A DNA stretch of 64,000 nucleotides from Adlercreutzia sp. ZJ176 (GCF_011038975.1 NZ_JAAKEC010000012.1:49066-113065), one strand, 5' to 3'. Positions 38,950 through 48,191 are shown, numbered from the stretch's first letter. Numbers and translations are program-made. The notes: generated by a model not told the origin, from the letters alone.

Positions 38950-39076
38950 GCACGGTCCGCTTCCGCGCTCGCTTCTTCGCTTCCGCTTCCGTCCGGCAGC
39001 TCTCGTGACCGCTTCCGCGCTCCCGAGGTGGGGCGGCCGCTCGCGTCAATCATCCTTAAAAAGTAATAATCTTTCA

Positions 39077-39106
39077 TTGACAATATATTATTGTAAGAAT
39101 AATATA
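39077..39106 (+). promoter_or_regulatory. modABC promoter with 9-5-9 inverted-repeat operator
   Basis: Perfect -35 TTGACA (39077-39082), 17-bp spacer and TAATAT (39100-39105). The spacer and -10 are occupied by TATATTATT (39084-39092) and its exact inverse AATAATATA (39098-39106). A dimeric repressor here would block RNA polymerase. ModE is the usual molybdate-responsive regulator and has TATA-rich half-sites, but the match is only general. Confidence 0.68.
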
Positions 39107-39158
39107 CATGCCAGCGCGTAGGCGCTTGTCTATTGCTTTGTCAAGGAGGGATTGTTTC

Positions 39159-40055
39159 ATGAAGAAGACTCGCAAGATAGCCGCGGCAGTGCTCGCGCTG
39201 TCGCTCGTGGGCGCGTTCGCCCTGTTCGGCTGCTCGAGCAGCAACGCGGCCAGCTCCGCAAGCTCCGCGAGCAGCTCCGCCGCCACCCAGGCCGCCGAGC
39301 CCGTCGAGCTGCAGGTGTTCGCCGCCAACTCGCTGTCGAAGGCCATGGAGGACGTCCAGAAGGCCTACGTCGAGGACGGCCATGACAACGTGACCTTCCT
39401 TGACACGCAGTACAAGGGCTCCGGCGAGCTCAACGAGATGCTCGGCGCCGGCTCCTACGCCGACCTGCTCATCACCGCCTCGAAGGGCTCCATGGACACC
39501 GCCGTGGACAAGGGCTACGTCGATGAGGCCACGCGCGTTGACATGTTCGTGAACGACCTGGTCATAGTCTCGAAGGAGGGCTCGGGCCTCAAGGACGTCA
39601 CCCTGCAGGACATCGCCGACGGCAAGTACACCTTCTGCGTGGGCGACGAGTCGGTCCCGGCCGGCAACTACGCCTGCCAGGCGCTCTCCACGGTGGGCGT
39701 GTACGTCCCCGCAGGTGACGAGGCCGGCAAGACCGGCAAGGACATCTCCGGCAAGGGCGGCTCCTTCGCCGAGGGCTACACCCCCGTCCTCGACACCTCC
39801 GTGGGCAACGTGTGCAAGCACGCCGAGTCCGGCGACGTCGACGTGGCCTTCGTGTACACCTCCGACGTGTACCGCTTCGGCGGCGTCGAGATCGTGGGCG
39901 AGGTGCCGGGCGACACGCACAAGAAGATCGTGTACCCGGGCGCCATCACGGCTGACTCCAAGAACGCCGAGGCGGCCGCCGCGTTCCTCGACTGGTGCCT
40001 GACCAGCGAGAAGGCTGCCAAGATCTGGGCCGAGTGGGGCTTCGAGCTGGCGTAG
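39159..40055 (+). CDS. modA: Molybdate ABC transporter substrate-binding lipoprotein
   Basis: A 298-residue lipoprotein: signal peptide with lipobox (ALFGCS, Cys about residue 24), a Ser/Ala-rich linker, then the ModA fold (VFAANSLSKAMEDVQKAYVE; GSGELNEMLGAGSYADLLITAS; PAGNYACQAL; VAFVYTSDV). It binds molybdate or tungstate outside the membrane and passes it to ModB. AAGGAGGG lies eight bases before the ATG. It leads modABC, consistent with the molybdoenzymes elsewhere in the window. Confidence 0.95.
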   Translation: MKKTRKIAAAVLALSLVGAFALFGCSSSNAASSASSASSSAATQAAEPVELQVFAANSLSKAMEDVQKAYVEDGHDNVTFLDTQYKGSGELNEMLGAGSYADLLITASKGSMDTAVDKGYVDEATRVDMFVNDLVIVSKEGSGLKDVTLQDIADGKYTFCVGDESVPAGNYACQALSTVGVYVPAGDEAGKTGKDISGKGGSFAEGYTPVLDTSVGNVCKHAESGDVDVAFVYTSDVYRFGGVEIVGEVPGDTHKKIVYPGAITADSKNAEAAAAFLDWCLTSEKAAKIWAEWGFELA

Positions 40056-40114
40056 GCAGCTGGCGCAGCTGACCGCGGGGCTCAGTGGTTCTCGCATGAG
40101 ATCATACTGAATTG

Positions 40115-40146
40115 AGAGAGGATGGGCGCGCGCGTCCATCCTCTCT
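40115..40146 (+). terminator. Stem-loop between modA and modB
   Basis: AGAGAGGATGG (40115-40125) pairs with CCATCCTCTCT (40136-40146) around a ten-base GC loop. A short T-poor tail follows. It may lower expression of modBC relative to the binding protein. TATAAT at 40149-40154 directly after it could also be a secondary promoter -10. Confidence 0.6.
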
Positions 40147-40184
40147 TATATAATGGGTGAGCTTGAGGGACGAGGGGAAAGGAC

Positions 40185-41657
40185 ATGATGCGCGCAAGAA
40201 CGTTCATCGCGGGCCTTGCGCTGGCGTTGGCGCTGGCGGCGGGATTGCTTCCGGCGGGGATGCTGGCGTACGCCGACGAGGCGGCTGCCGCTGCGGGCTC
40301 GGCCGCAGTCGGGCAGGCCGGGCGGTCGGCAGACGGGTCGGCTGCGGCGCCCGAGCCGGACGCGGCCGGGCAGGCCGGACAGGCCGGGCGTGAAGCTGCG
40401 GCCGAGGTCGAGGTGAGCGCGGAGGGCGACGCGGCCCTCGTGCAAGGCGCGAGCTTCGCGATGAGCGACTTCTCGCGCGCGCAGAAGGGCACGAACCGCC
40501 CCGTCGACGGCGCCTACCGCGGCTACTCCTACCTGGTGGGGCAGGAGGCGGGCGCCTTCGCCCAGGTGGTGGCGATGCGCGACTACGCGGTTGCCTACGT
40601 GCCGGCCGCCCTCGCGCAGACGCTCGGCGTTGACGTAGCGGACGAGCAGGATCAGCAGCTCCTCAAGTCCTACTTCGTCACGCTCGACGCGCAGCACGCC
40701 GCCGGCTCGCTCGAGCTCGCGGAGATCCCCGCCTGGCACTTCACCGCGGAGCCAACTTACGACGTGGACGGCGTGCGCTTCCAGTTCGACCAGCAGTTCG
40801 ACGGCAACGTGTACGCGTTCGTGATCGGCGCCGACGGCTCTGACGTCACGGACAACGAGAACCCCCTCTTCGCCAAGCCTTCCTTCGCTGACTTCGCGCG
40901 TCTGGCCAGCCCCGCTGACGTGAGCATCGCGCAGGAGGCCACGGGGCTCGCGGCCGCGGGCGAGTTTCTCGCCACGCTCGACTGGAGCCCGCTGTGGGTG
41001 ACGCTCAAGACCACGGGCGTGGCCATCGTCATCATCTTCGTGCTGGGCCTTCTGGCGGCGTACTTCTGCCTCAACGTCTCCGCCCGCGCCAAGAACATCC
41101 TCGACTCCGTCTTCACCATTCCCATGGTGCTGCCGCCGACGGTGTGCGGCTTCGTGCTTCTGTGGCTGTGCGGGCGCAACACGCCGTTCGGGCAGTTCTT
41201 CATCGACGTGGGGTTCCCGCTCATCTTCAGCTGGCCGGCTACGGTGATCGCGGCCGTGGTGGTGGCGTTCCCGCTGATGTACCGCAACGCGCTCGGGGCC
41301 TTCGAGAACCTCGACCCCAACATGCTCGACGCGGCGCGCACGCTCGGCTGGTCGAACGCGCGCATCTTCGTGAAGCTCATGCTGCCGCTGTCGTGGAGCT
41401 CGATCGCGGCTGGCACGGTGCTCGCGTTCGCCCGCGCGCTCGGTGAGTTCGGCGCCACGCTGTTCCTCGCGGGCAACTACCTCGGCGTCACGCGGACCAT
41501 CCCCATCGCCATCTACTTCGAGTGGATGAACGGCAACGGCGAGGTGGCGTGGTTCTGGACGGCCGTCATCATCGCGTTCAGCTTCGTGGTGATCCTGTTC
41601 ATCAACTGGTGGAGCGCGCGCACCACCAAGTACCGCCGTCGCGCTGAGGAGGACTAG
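40185..41657 (+). CDS. modB: Molybdate ABC transporter permease with exported N-terminal domain
   Basis: A 490-residue protein whose last 225 residues are a normal ModB permease: five to six membrane helices and the EAA loop (NALGAFENLDPNMLDAARTLGW ... LPLSWSSIAAG region) that contacts ModC. Ahead of this are a signal-like helix (residues 6-28), an Ala-rich linker and about 170 residues of soluble, acidic sequence (40-255) predicted outside the cell. Ordinary ModB has no such domain. It may help receive substrate or sense molybdate; no family was recognised. Sixteen bases upstream of modA's partner genes no break is seen, so modABC is one operon. Confidence 0.88.
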   Translation: MMRARTFIAGLALALALAAGLLPAGMLAYADEAAAAAGSAAVGQAGRSADGSAAAPEPDAAGQAGQAGREAAAEVEVSAEGDAALVQGASFAMSDFSRAQKGTNRPVDGAYRGYSYLVGQEAGAFAQVVAMRDYAVAYVPAALAQTLGVDVADEQDQQLLKSYFVTLDAQHAAGSLELAEIPAWHFTAEPTYDVDGVRFQFDQQFDGNVYAFVIGADGSDVTDNENPLFAKPSFADFARLASPADVSIAQEATGLAAAGEFLATLDWSPLWVTLKTTGVAIVIIFVLGLLAAYFCLNVSARAKNILDSVFTIPMVLPPTVCGFVLLWLCGRNTPFGQFFIDVGFPLIFSWPATVIAAVVVAFPLMYRNALGAFENLDPNMLDAARTLGWSNARIFVKLMLPLSWSSIAAGTVLAFARALGEFGATLFLAGNYLGVTRTIPIAIYFEWMNGNGEVAWFWTAVIIAFSFVVILFINWWSARTTKYRRRAEED

Positions 41658-41658
41658 C

Positions 41659-42771
41659 ATGAGCCTGGAGGTCAGCATCAAGAAGAGCTTCCCGTCCTTC
41701 ATGCTCGACGTGTCGATCGAGGCCGGGTCGGAGACGCTCGGCTTCTTGGGCGCGTCGGGCTGCGGGAAGAGCCTCACCATGCGCTGCATCGCGGGCATCG
41801 AGAAGCCCGACGAGGGGCGCATCGTGGTGAACGGCCAGGTGTTCTTCGACTCCGAGGCGCGGATCAACCTCACGCCGCAGCAGCGCAAGACCGCGCTTTT
41901 GTTCCAGAACTACATGCTGTTCCCGAACCTCACGGTGGCGCAGAACGTGGCGGCGGGCATCGGGCGCGACGTGCCGAAGCCCGACGCGGCGGCCATCGTG
42001 CAGAGCGAGCTGAAGCGCTTCGGCCTGGAGGGCTTCGACGCGCGCTACCCCGCGCAGCTCTCCGGCGGCCAGCAGCAGCGCGTGGCGCTCGCGCGCATGC
42101 TCGCGGCGCGCCCGGGCATCCTCATGCTCGACGAGCCGTTCTCGGCGCTCGACGCGCACCTCAAGGGCGTGCTCGAGCAGAACCTCGTGAGCCTGTTCGA
42201 CGCGTTCGACGGCACCATCCTGTACGTGAGCCACGACATCGACGAGGCGCTGCGCTTCTGCGATCGCATCGCGGTGGTGGAGTCCGGGCACATCCTCGAG
42301 ATCGACACCGGCGACGACCTGGTGAACCGCCCGCGGTCCTCCGCGGCGCTGAAGCTGTCGGGCTGCAAGAACGCCACGCCGGCCGAGCGCGCGGGCGACC
42401 ACTGCGTGTGGCTGCCGAAGTGGGGTGTGCACGTGGCCACCGACGAGGAGGTGCCGGCCGACGTGAAGTACCTCGGCGTGCGCGCGCGCTACGTCGAGCG
42501 CGCCGAGGGGCCGGGCGAGAACAACTACCGCATGCGCGTCGACCGCGCGAGCGACTCGCGCTTCGAGCGCACGCTGCTTTTGGGGTTCGTCGACCGCGAC
42601 GAGTCGGCGGTGCCCACGGTGGCGCACACCGAGGACGAGATGAAGTACCTGCACCAGCACATGTTCTGGCGCGTGGGGAAGGTGGACGTGAGCCCGGCCC
42701 GGCTGCTCGACGCCGGCGACGAGGTCTGGGTCCACATCCCGAAGGATCGCATCTACCTGGTGACGAAGTAG
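41659..42771 (+). CDS. modC: Molybdate ABC transporter ATP-binding protein
   Basis: A 370-residue ATPase subunit: Walker A GASGCGKS (31-38), Q-loop, signature LSGGQQQR, Walker B ILMLDEPF and the switch His in YVSHDIDEALRF. Residues beyond about 235 form a TOBE/MOP-like regulatory region, divergent from E. coli ModC. It energises molybdate import with ModB, whose stop precedes its ATG by one base. Confidence 0.93.
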   Translation: MSLEVSIKKSFPSFMLDVSIEAGSETLGFLGASGCGKSLTMRCIAGIEKPDEGRIVVNGQVFFDSEARINLTPQQRKTALLFQNYMLFPNLTVAQNVAAGIGRDVPKPDAAAIVQSELKRFGLEGFDARYPAQLSGGQQQRVALARMLAARPGILMLDEPFSALDAHLKGVLEQNLVSLFDAFDGTILYVSHDIDEALRFCDRIAVVESGHILEIDTGDDLVNRPRSSAALKLSGCKNATPAERAGDHCVWLPKWGVHVATDEEVPADVKYLGVRARYVERAEGPGENNYRMRVDRASDSRFERTLLLGFVDRDESAVPTVAHTEDEMKYLHQHMFWRVGKVDVSPARLLDAGDEVWVHIPKDRIYLVTK

Positions 42772-43541
42772 CCGCCCGGGCGGCGGGGCGCGGGCGGGCG
42801 GCAAGCGGGTGGCGGGCTTGGCGCCTCGCGGTTCGCCCTTTCGCCACCCGCCTGCGCCTCCCTTTCGCCCTCCGCACCCACCTTCGCGGGCTCCCGTACC
42901 CTCCCGTTCCCTCCAGCACCCCCGCACTCCCGCACCCCCGCACCCCTGCGTTCTCGTGCCTCGCGGTCCCGCCCATGCGCCAGGGCACGCTGAGGCTCGC
43001 AATGCCGCTTCTTCCCGGCATTTTCGCGGGCCGTGCAGATTACGCGGGTGATTTTGGCAGAAATCTGCAGTTGTTTGTCTTTTCGTGGGGTGTTAGGGGT
43101 TGCTTGACCGGTTGCGACAGCGTGTCTTTGCGCAAAACGCCTGGTCGCTGTTGCTGTCGTTTCTCGAGAAGTGTTCGATGGCGGCTCTGGGCGGTTTTTT
43201 GAGCACCTGGATTGACCAATATCTGAAGATTTCTGCCAAAATTGCTTCAGTTTTTTGCACGCTCCCCATGGAGAGCCCAAAAACATGCGAGGGGAAACGC
43301 GATGCTACGTGGGATGCCCGAAAATCGCGCGGGCGCGGGCGCGGGCTTGGGCGCAGCTTTGCATAGGGAGATCCGCAGGCTGCGAGGGGGTCTGCAAGCC
43401 GTGTGTATGGGGGGCCCTCGGAGCGTGCGGAGGAGACTGCGAATTGCGCGGGGGCGCTAAATCGCACAGGGTTTCGATAGGGATATCCTATCCCGAGAAG
43501 TTCTGCATCGTCGTGCGGCTCGCGAGGAGTAGAGTGCCCTC
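42772..43541. other. 770-base non-coding, repeat-bearing gap
   Basis: No gene is supported between modC and the AbiEi-like gene. Directly after modC is the palindrome GCCGCCCGGGCGGC (42771-42784). A pyrimidine-rich stretch at 42838-42960 includes a segment (about 42838-42874) similar to 44790-44822. At 43051-43242 is an inverted-repeat element (listed separately). The rest is GC-rich, low-complexity DNA with no promoter that I can defend. Confidence 0.5.
43051..43242. mobile_element. MITE-like element bounded by 16-bp inverted repeats
   Basis: ATTTTGGCAGAAATCT (43051-43066) recurs exactly inverted at 43227-43242, and the similarity extends to about 20 bases with one mismatch. The 160 bases between have lower GC than their surroundings, with further internal repeats (GCGACAGC / GCTGTCG-like). 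There is no transposase or clear target duplication, so a miniature element or a structured RNA gene are both possible. Confidence 0.4.
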
Positions 43542-44540
43542 ATGGCGATATTGCTCACAGACGACACAGCGATGTGGTTTTGGCGTTGGAGGGCGAGTGG
43601 CGGTTCGCAGCTCAGCCAGTTTGCCCCGGCGCGCCTGAAGGCCGTTCCCGAAGGGTCACCGCCCCCAGGTGACATAGTGGCGGCGTGTGACTATTTTCGT
43701 GTGCCCGACGAGCCGGTTTGCGTTTTGGTGGCGCGTGCGTCTGACGTTCGAAGGGCTTGCGACGTGTCGTATCGGGTTTTCGGCGGCGTCCTGCCGGCGG
43801 GCTCTTTCGTCCGGCTCAATGAGGGCGTGTACGTGGCTTCCCCCGAGTACCTGGCGCTCAGAATGGCGGCGCGTCTGACGAGGATCGAGTTCCTTCGCTT
43901 GCTCTACGAGCTGTGTGGCTGCTACGTGCTTAACGAGAATGACGCGCGCGGATTCAGCGGTTGTCAGCCGATCACGAATTTGTCGCGGGTGAGCAGCTTT
44001 GCGAAAAGCGCCTCGGGCATGCGCGGCGTTCGGGAGATGCGCTTGCTGGTCGGTCGCGCTTCCGAGAGGTCGGCCTCGCCTCGAGAGACGGACGTCGACA
44101 TGATGCTCACGCTTCCTCTGCGCATGGGCGGATACGCCCTGCCGAAGCCCGCGCTGAACGAGCATATCGTGCTCACCGAGCCTCAGAAGAAGCTGATCGG
44201 GCGGGAGGCAATCACCCCTGACATGCTCTGGAGGGGTGCGCGCCTTGCCTTGGAATACGAAAGCGACGAGTGGCATTCGGGGGACGAGAGGTTCGTGCGC
44301 GACTCTCGTCGCCGAAACGACTTGAAGGCTCTGGGGTACGATGTCGTGACGGTGACGAACGCGGAACTCAAGTCTCTCCGCGAGACGGATCGGATCGCCT
44401 CGAGCATTGCGCGGCGGCTCGGCGTTCGCACGAGGGTGTCGCTCGATGACTATGATGCGCGCAAGCTGGCGCTCAGGACGAGCTTGGCTGACATCCAACG
44501 CCGCGGCAGGAGCGCGAGAGCAGGCATGCACCTGATCTGA
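43542..44540 (+). CDS. AbiEi/DUF559-like protein
   Basis: A 332-residue protein of the kind found widely in Coriobacteriia. The N-terminal half resembles AbiEi-type antitoxin domains (a VYVASPEYLALRMAARL motif). The C-terminal part has ARLALEYESDEWHSGDERFVRD...LKALGYDVVTVT, which matches the Vsr/DUF559 endonuclease-like fold (E-Y-x-x-x-x-W-H and R-x-x-x-L-x-x-x-G-Y motifs). A nuclease or a defence-linked regulator is suggested, not proven. No AbiEii-type toxin gene lies next to it, so it is an orphan. Confidence 0.62.
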   Translation: MAILLTDDTAMWFWRWRASGGSQLSQFAPARLKAVPEGSPPPGDIVAACDYFRVPDEPVCVLVARASDVRRACDVSYRVFGGVLPAGSFVRLNEGVYVASPEYLALRMAARLTRIEFLRLLYELCGCYVLNENDARGFSGCQPITNLSRVSSFAKSASGMRGVREMRLLVGRASERSASPRETDVDMMLTLPLRMGGYALPKPALNEHIVLTEPQKKLIGREAITPDMLWRGARLALEYESDEWHSGDERFVRDSRRRNDLKALGYDVVTVTNAELKSLRETDRIASSIARRLGVRTRVSLDDYDARKLALRTSLADIQRRGRSARAGMHLI

Positions 44541-44900
44541 CGTGCCGCTTGCCTTGTCCTCCTGTGCCATGACAGATTCGTGACACGCTCGTGCGACAAT
44601 GGGTCGCGGTGAGCCGGAGCTTGAGGCTTGCGACTCTTTTGGGACGTGCGAGGAGGTTGGGCGTGGCGCGCATACTGGTTGCCGAAGGCGCGAGCAGCGT
44701 GCAGGTGACGTGCGCCCATTCGCTTGCGCGACTCGATCGGGGGCGGCGCGCCATCATGTGGAGGCTTCTGACCACGAGCGCGCTGGCTTTGCCACCTGCC
44801 TGCGCTTCCCTTTGCCCTCCCGGGGTGCGGGATGATCCCGTGTGAGAACTAATCGCGTTCGTGTATAATGATCGGCGATAGAACGGGAAAGGGAAGCATC
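44541..44900. other. Non-coding gap before moaA
   Basis: About 360 bases without a supportable gene. Short frames here lack ribosome-binding sites and family features. A pyrimidine-rich segment at 44790-44822 resembles 42838-42874 (dispersed repeat). The moaA promoter lies at the end. Confidence 0.45.
44828..44869 (+). promoter_or_regulatory. moaA promoter and nearby palindrome
   Basis: TATAAT at 44864-44869 preceded by TGTG (extended -10), with a poor -35. CGGGATGATCCCG (44828-44840), an inverted repeat, sits just upstream and may bind a regulator. The -10 overlaps an ATG at 44868, which argues against that ATG as the moaA start. Confidence 0.55.
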
Positions 44901-45902
44901 TTGAAGGACTCACACGGCCGCACCATCGACTACCTGCGCATATCGCTCACGGACCGCTGCAACTTCCGCTGCATCTACTGCATGCCCGAAGACGGCGTGA
45001 GCCAGCTGAGGCACGAGGACATCCTGCGCATCGAGGAGATCGAGGAGCTCGTGCGCATCGCCGCGGGCATCGGCATCAAGAGCATCCGCCTCACGGGCGG
45101 CGAGCCGCTCGTGCGCAAGGGCGTGGTCGACCTGGTGGGCGCCATCACCAAGATCCCCGGCATCGAGAACGTGTCCATGACCACCAACGGCGTGCTTCTG
45201 CCGCGCATGGTGGACGACCTGAAGGCGGCGGGCCTCTCGCGCGTGAACATCTCGCTTGACACGCTCGACGCCGACCAGTTCCGCATGGTCACGCGCTGCG
45301 GCAACCTCGACGACGCGCTCGCGGGCATCGAGGCCGCGCTCGCCGCGGGGCTCAACCCGGTGAAGATCAACGCGGTGGTGGTGCGCAGCCTCAACCAGGA
45401 CTTCCTCGAGTATGCCAAGCTCTCCGTCGACCGCCCGCTGCACGTGCGCTTCATCGAGTACATGCCCGTGGGCGAAAGCTCGGGCGCAGACGGCTGCGGC
45501 TGGGGCAAGGACGACGTCATCCCCAGCGAGGAGCTCTACGCCCTCATCAACGAGCGCGCGCGGGCGCAGGGCCTGCCCGAGCTCGTGGACGCGGGGAGCG
45601 GGCGCCCGCTCGGCTGGGGCCCGGCGCGCTACTTCCAGTTCCCGGGCGCGCAGGGTACGGTGGGCTTCATCTCGCCTTTGTCCCGCCACTTCTGCAGCGA
45701 GTGCAACCGGCTGCGCCTGACGGCCGACGGCAAGATCCGCCCGTGCCTGTTCAGCGACACCGAGTACGACGTGCGCGCGGCCCTGCGCGAGGGCGGCGAG
45801 GAGGCGGTGCGCGCCGTGCTGTTCGAGGCGCTCGGCGCCAAGCCTGACGACCACCACGACAAGGTGGGGACCGAGCGCGGCATGTCGCAAATCGGAGGGT
45901 AG
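44901..45902 (+). CDS. moaA: GTP 3',8-cyclase MoaA
   Basis: A 333-residue radical SAM enzyme making 3',8-cH2GTP, the first step of molybdenum-cofactor synthesis. The N-terminal cluster C20-x3-C24-x2-C27 (DRCNFRCIYCMP) and the C-terminal second cluster (HFCSECNRLRLTADGKIRPCL) are both present. LTGGEPLVR binds SAM. The very C-terminus differs from the usual GG tail, ending MSQIGG, which still keeps the two glycines needed for activity. TTG at 44901 is preferred over ATG 44868 because AAAGGGAA precedes it and the ATG overlaps the promoter. Confidence 0.95.
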   Translation: MKDSHGRTIDYLRISLTDRCNFRCIYCMPEDGVSQLRHEDILRIEEIEELVRIAAGIGIKSIRLTGGEPLVRKGVVDLVGAITKIPGIENVSMTTNGVLLPRMVDDLKAAGLSRVNISLDTLDADQFRMVTRCGNLDDALAGIEAALAAGLNPVKINAVVVRSLNQDFLEYAKLSVDRPLHVRFIEYMPVGESSGADGCGWGKDDVIPSEELYALINERARAQGLPELVDAGSGRPLGWGPARYFQFPGAQGTVGFISPLSRHFCSECNRLRLTADGKIRPCLFSDTEYDVRAALREGGEEAVRAVLFEALGAKPDDHHDKVGTERGMSQIGG

Positions 45903-45950
45903 CTCCGGCTTCGCCCGTCCTGCCTGCATTCACCTACGAAGGAGATACCG

Positions 45951-46457
45951 ATGACTGACCAGCAGCTGACCCATATCGACGAGAAGGGCGACGTCCGCAT
46001 GGTGGACGTGTCGCAGAAGGCCGACACCGAGCGCGTGGCCGTGGCCGAAGGCTTCATCGCCATGCACGACGCCACGCTCGAGATGATCGCGGGCGGCACG
46101 GCCAAGAAGGGCGACGTGCTGGCCTGCGCGCGCGTGGCCGGCGTCATGGCCGCCAAGCGCACGAGCGACCTCATCCCGATGTGCCACCCACTCAACATCA
46201 CGAAGGCGAAGGTGGAGTGTACCCCGGTGTTCGCCGGCGAGCGCGCCGACGGCCGCGTGGGCATCCACGTGACCACCACCTGCGGCGTCACCGGCAAGAC
46301 GGGCATCGAGATGGAGGCCCTCACCGCGGCGAGCGTGGCGTGCCTCACGGTGTACGACATGTGCAAGGCGGTCGACCGCGGCATGGAGATCATGGACGTG
46401 CGCCTGCTGAAGAAGGACGGTGGCAAGACGGGCCTCTGGCTGCGCGAGGAGCAGTAG
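45951..46457 (+). CDS. moaC: Cyclic pyranopterin monophosphate synthase MoaC
   Basis: A 168-residue MoaC, which converts the MoaA product to c[41 protein letters not shown] and KAVDRGMEI are the invariant segments, and the C-terminal KKDGGKTG ends the fold. It follows moaA by 48 bases with GAAGGAG before the ATG, so the two form an operon. Other moa/moe genes are not in the window. Confidence 0.96.
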   Translation: MTDQQLTHIDEKGDVRMVDVSQKADTERVAVAEGFIAMHDATLEMIAGGTAKKGDVLACARVAGVMAAKRTSDLIPMCHPLNITKAKVECTPVFAGERADGRVGIHVTTTCGVTGKTGIEMEALTAASVACLTVYDMCKAVDRGMEIMDVRLLKKDGGKTGLWLREEQ

Positions 46458-46728
46458 GCTGTTTCGTGCCAGGCGCCCGGCGCTTTTGGCGGGTTTGCCG
46501 GCGCGGGGCGCTCCGCGCTCCCGGCCCGCCCGCGCCGCCCGGCCCGCATGCGTTGCGCGTGCTGCCTGCCCGCGTGCTCCGCACGCGCCCCGCGCCCCTC
46601 TTTTTCGTTTCCCGTGAATTGGCAGCGAACGGTATCATTCCCGCGGTTGAATAACGCTATCATGAGATGAGCGGCTGTTCCGAGCCCGTTGAGCCCCTTT
46701 GAGTCCATCTGAGCCCGAGGAGCGTCCC

Positions 46729-48180
46729 ATGGAGAAGCGCACGAAGATCATCTGCACGCTAGGACCGGCCGTCGACGACGAGCAGACGCTCGTCGAGCTC
46801 ATCGAGGCGGGCATGAACGTGGCGCGCCTGAACTTCAGCCACGGCAGCCATGCGGAGCACCAGGTGCGCATCGACCGCCTCAAGCGTGTGCGCGAGCGCC
46901 TCGACGTGCCGTGCGCGCTCCTGCTCGACACCAAGGGCCCCGAGATCCGCACCGGCACGCTCGCGGGCGGCGGCCCCGTGGCGCTCGAGGAGGGCGCGCT
47001 CTTCACGCTCACCGCCGAGGAGTGCCCGGGCACGGCAGAGCGCGTTTCGCAGACGGCCGCGATCCTTCCCTCGTACGTACAGGCGGGCTCTTCCATCCTC
47101 CTTGACGACGGCCTGATCGAGCTTTCCGTCGAGCGCGTGGAGGGCGACGACATCGTCTGCCGCGTGGCGAACGCGGGCCTGCTCGGCGAGCGCAAGTCGG
47201 TCAACGTCCCCGGCGTGCGCGTGCCGCTGCCCGCCATCACCGAGCAGGACCGCGCCGACCTCCTCTTCGGCATCGAGAACGACTTCGACTACGTGGCGGC
47301 GTCGTTCGTGCGCGACGGCGCGGACGTGCGCGCCGTGCGCGCGTTTCTGTCCGAGCACGGCGGGGGCGACATCCGCATCGTCGCCAAGATCGAGAACGCC
47401 GACGCGGTGCGCAACGCCGCCGAGATCATCGACGCTGCCGACGCCGTCATGGTCGCGCGCGGGGATCTGGGCGTGGAGGTGCCCGCGTGGCGCATCCCCC
47501 ACATCCAGAAGCAGATCATCCGCGCGTGCAACCGCGAGAGCAAGCCGGTCGTCACGGCCACCCAGATGCTCGACTCCATGGTCCGCAACCCGCGCCCGAC
47601 GCGCGCTGAGGTGGCTGACGTGGCCGGCGCCATCTACGACGGCACCGACTGCGTGATGCTCTCCGGCGAGACGGCAGTGGGCGCGCACCCAGTCCGCGCC
47701 GTGCGCGCCATGGCGCACATCGCGTGCGAGAACGAGGCGCACCTGTTCGAGGAGTGCTTCCCCGACCGCAGCCGCACGCACGCGCGGCCCTCGCTCGCCG
47801 TGGGCATCGCCGCGGTCACCACGGCGGAGGCGCTCGACGCGGCGTGCATCGTGACGCCCACCTTGTCGGGCCGCACCCCGCGCCTCATCTCGAACCTGCG
47901 CCCGCGCGTGCCCATCTACGCGGTCACGCCGCATCCGCACGTCATGCGCCAGCTCCAGCTCTCGTGGGGCGTGACGGCGCTGCTCGGCGACACCCAGGGC
48001 GACATGCGCCGCGTGATCGACCAGGCGCGCGAGTCCGTGCGCGCCCACGGCCTGGTGGACGCCGGCGACGTCGGCGTGCTCACGGTGGGGGACCCGCACA
48101 CGAGCCCGCTCGAGGACGTCGGGGGAGGGCAGTCGGCGATGGGCCCCACCAACGCCCTGTACGTGGTGGAGTTCAAGTAG
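46729..48180 (+). CDS. pyk: Pyruvate kinase
   Basis: A 483-residue glycolytic enzyme producing ATP and pyruvate from PEP. The opening KRTKIICTLGPAVDDEQTL, the NFSHGSH motif, the LLDTKGPEIRTG motif, the active-site VAKIENADAVRN, MVARGDLGVEVP and the TATQMLDSM helix are all intact, with the B domain present and a C-terminal domain. ATG at 46729 follows CGAGGAGCG; an upstream in-frame ATG (46699) lacks family residues. Transcribed alone; 200 bases of repeats follow. Confidence 0.96.
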   Translation: MEKRTKIICTLGPAVDDEQTLVELIEAGMNVARLNFSHGSHAEHQVRIDRLKRVRERLDVPCALLLDTKGPEIRTGTLAGGGPVALEEGALFTLTAEECPGTAERVSQTAAILPSYVQAGSSILLDDGLIELSVERVEGDDIVCRVANAGLLGERKSVNVPGVRVPLPAITEQDRADLLFGIENDFDYVAASFVRDGADVRAVRAFLSEHGGGDIRIVAKIENADAVRNAAEIIDAADAVMVARGDLGVEVPAWRIPHIQKQIIRACNRESKPVVTATQMLDSMVRNPRPTRAEVADVAGAIYDGTDCVMLSGETAVGAHPVRAVRAMAHIACENEAHLFEECFPDRSRTHARPSLAVGIAAVTTAEALDAACIVTPTLSGRTPRLISNLRPRVPIYAVTPHPHVMRQLQLSWGVTALLGDTQGDMRRVIDQARESVRAHGLVDAGDVGVLTVGDPHTSPLEDVGGGQSAMGPTNALYVVEFK

Positions 48181-48191
48181 AGCTCGTGGCC

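Noticed and set aside
42753..43286. A 177-residue minus-strand frame over the modC end and the inverted-repeat element
   Set aside because: It runs through repeat DNA and the modC 3' end, with no ribosome-binding site or recognisable domain.
44591..44845. An 84-residue frame before moaA as a gene
   Set aside because: No ribosome-binding site or family features; part of it is a pyrimidine-rich intergenic repeat also seen near 42838.
44868..44900. ATG at 44868 as the start of moaA
   Set aside because: It overlaps the TATAAT promoter element and has no ribosome-binding site; TTG at 44901 has one and gives the normal MoaA N-terminus.
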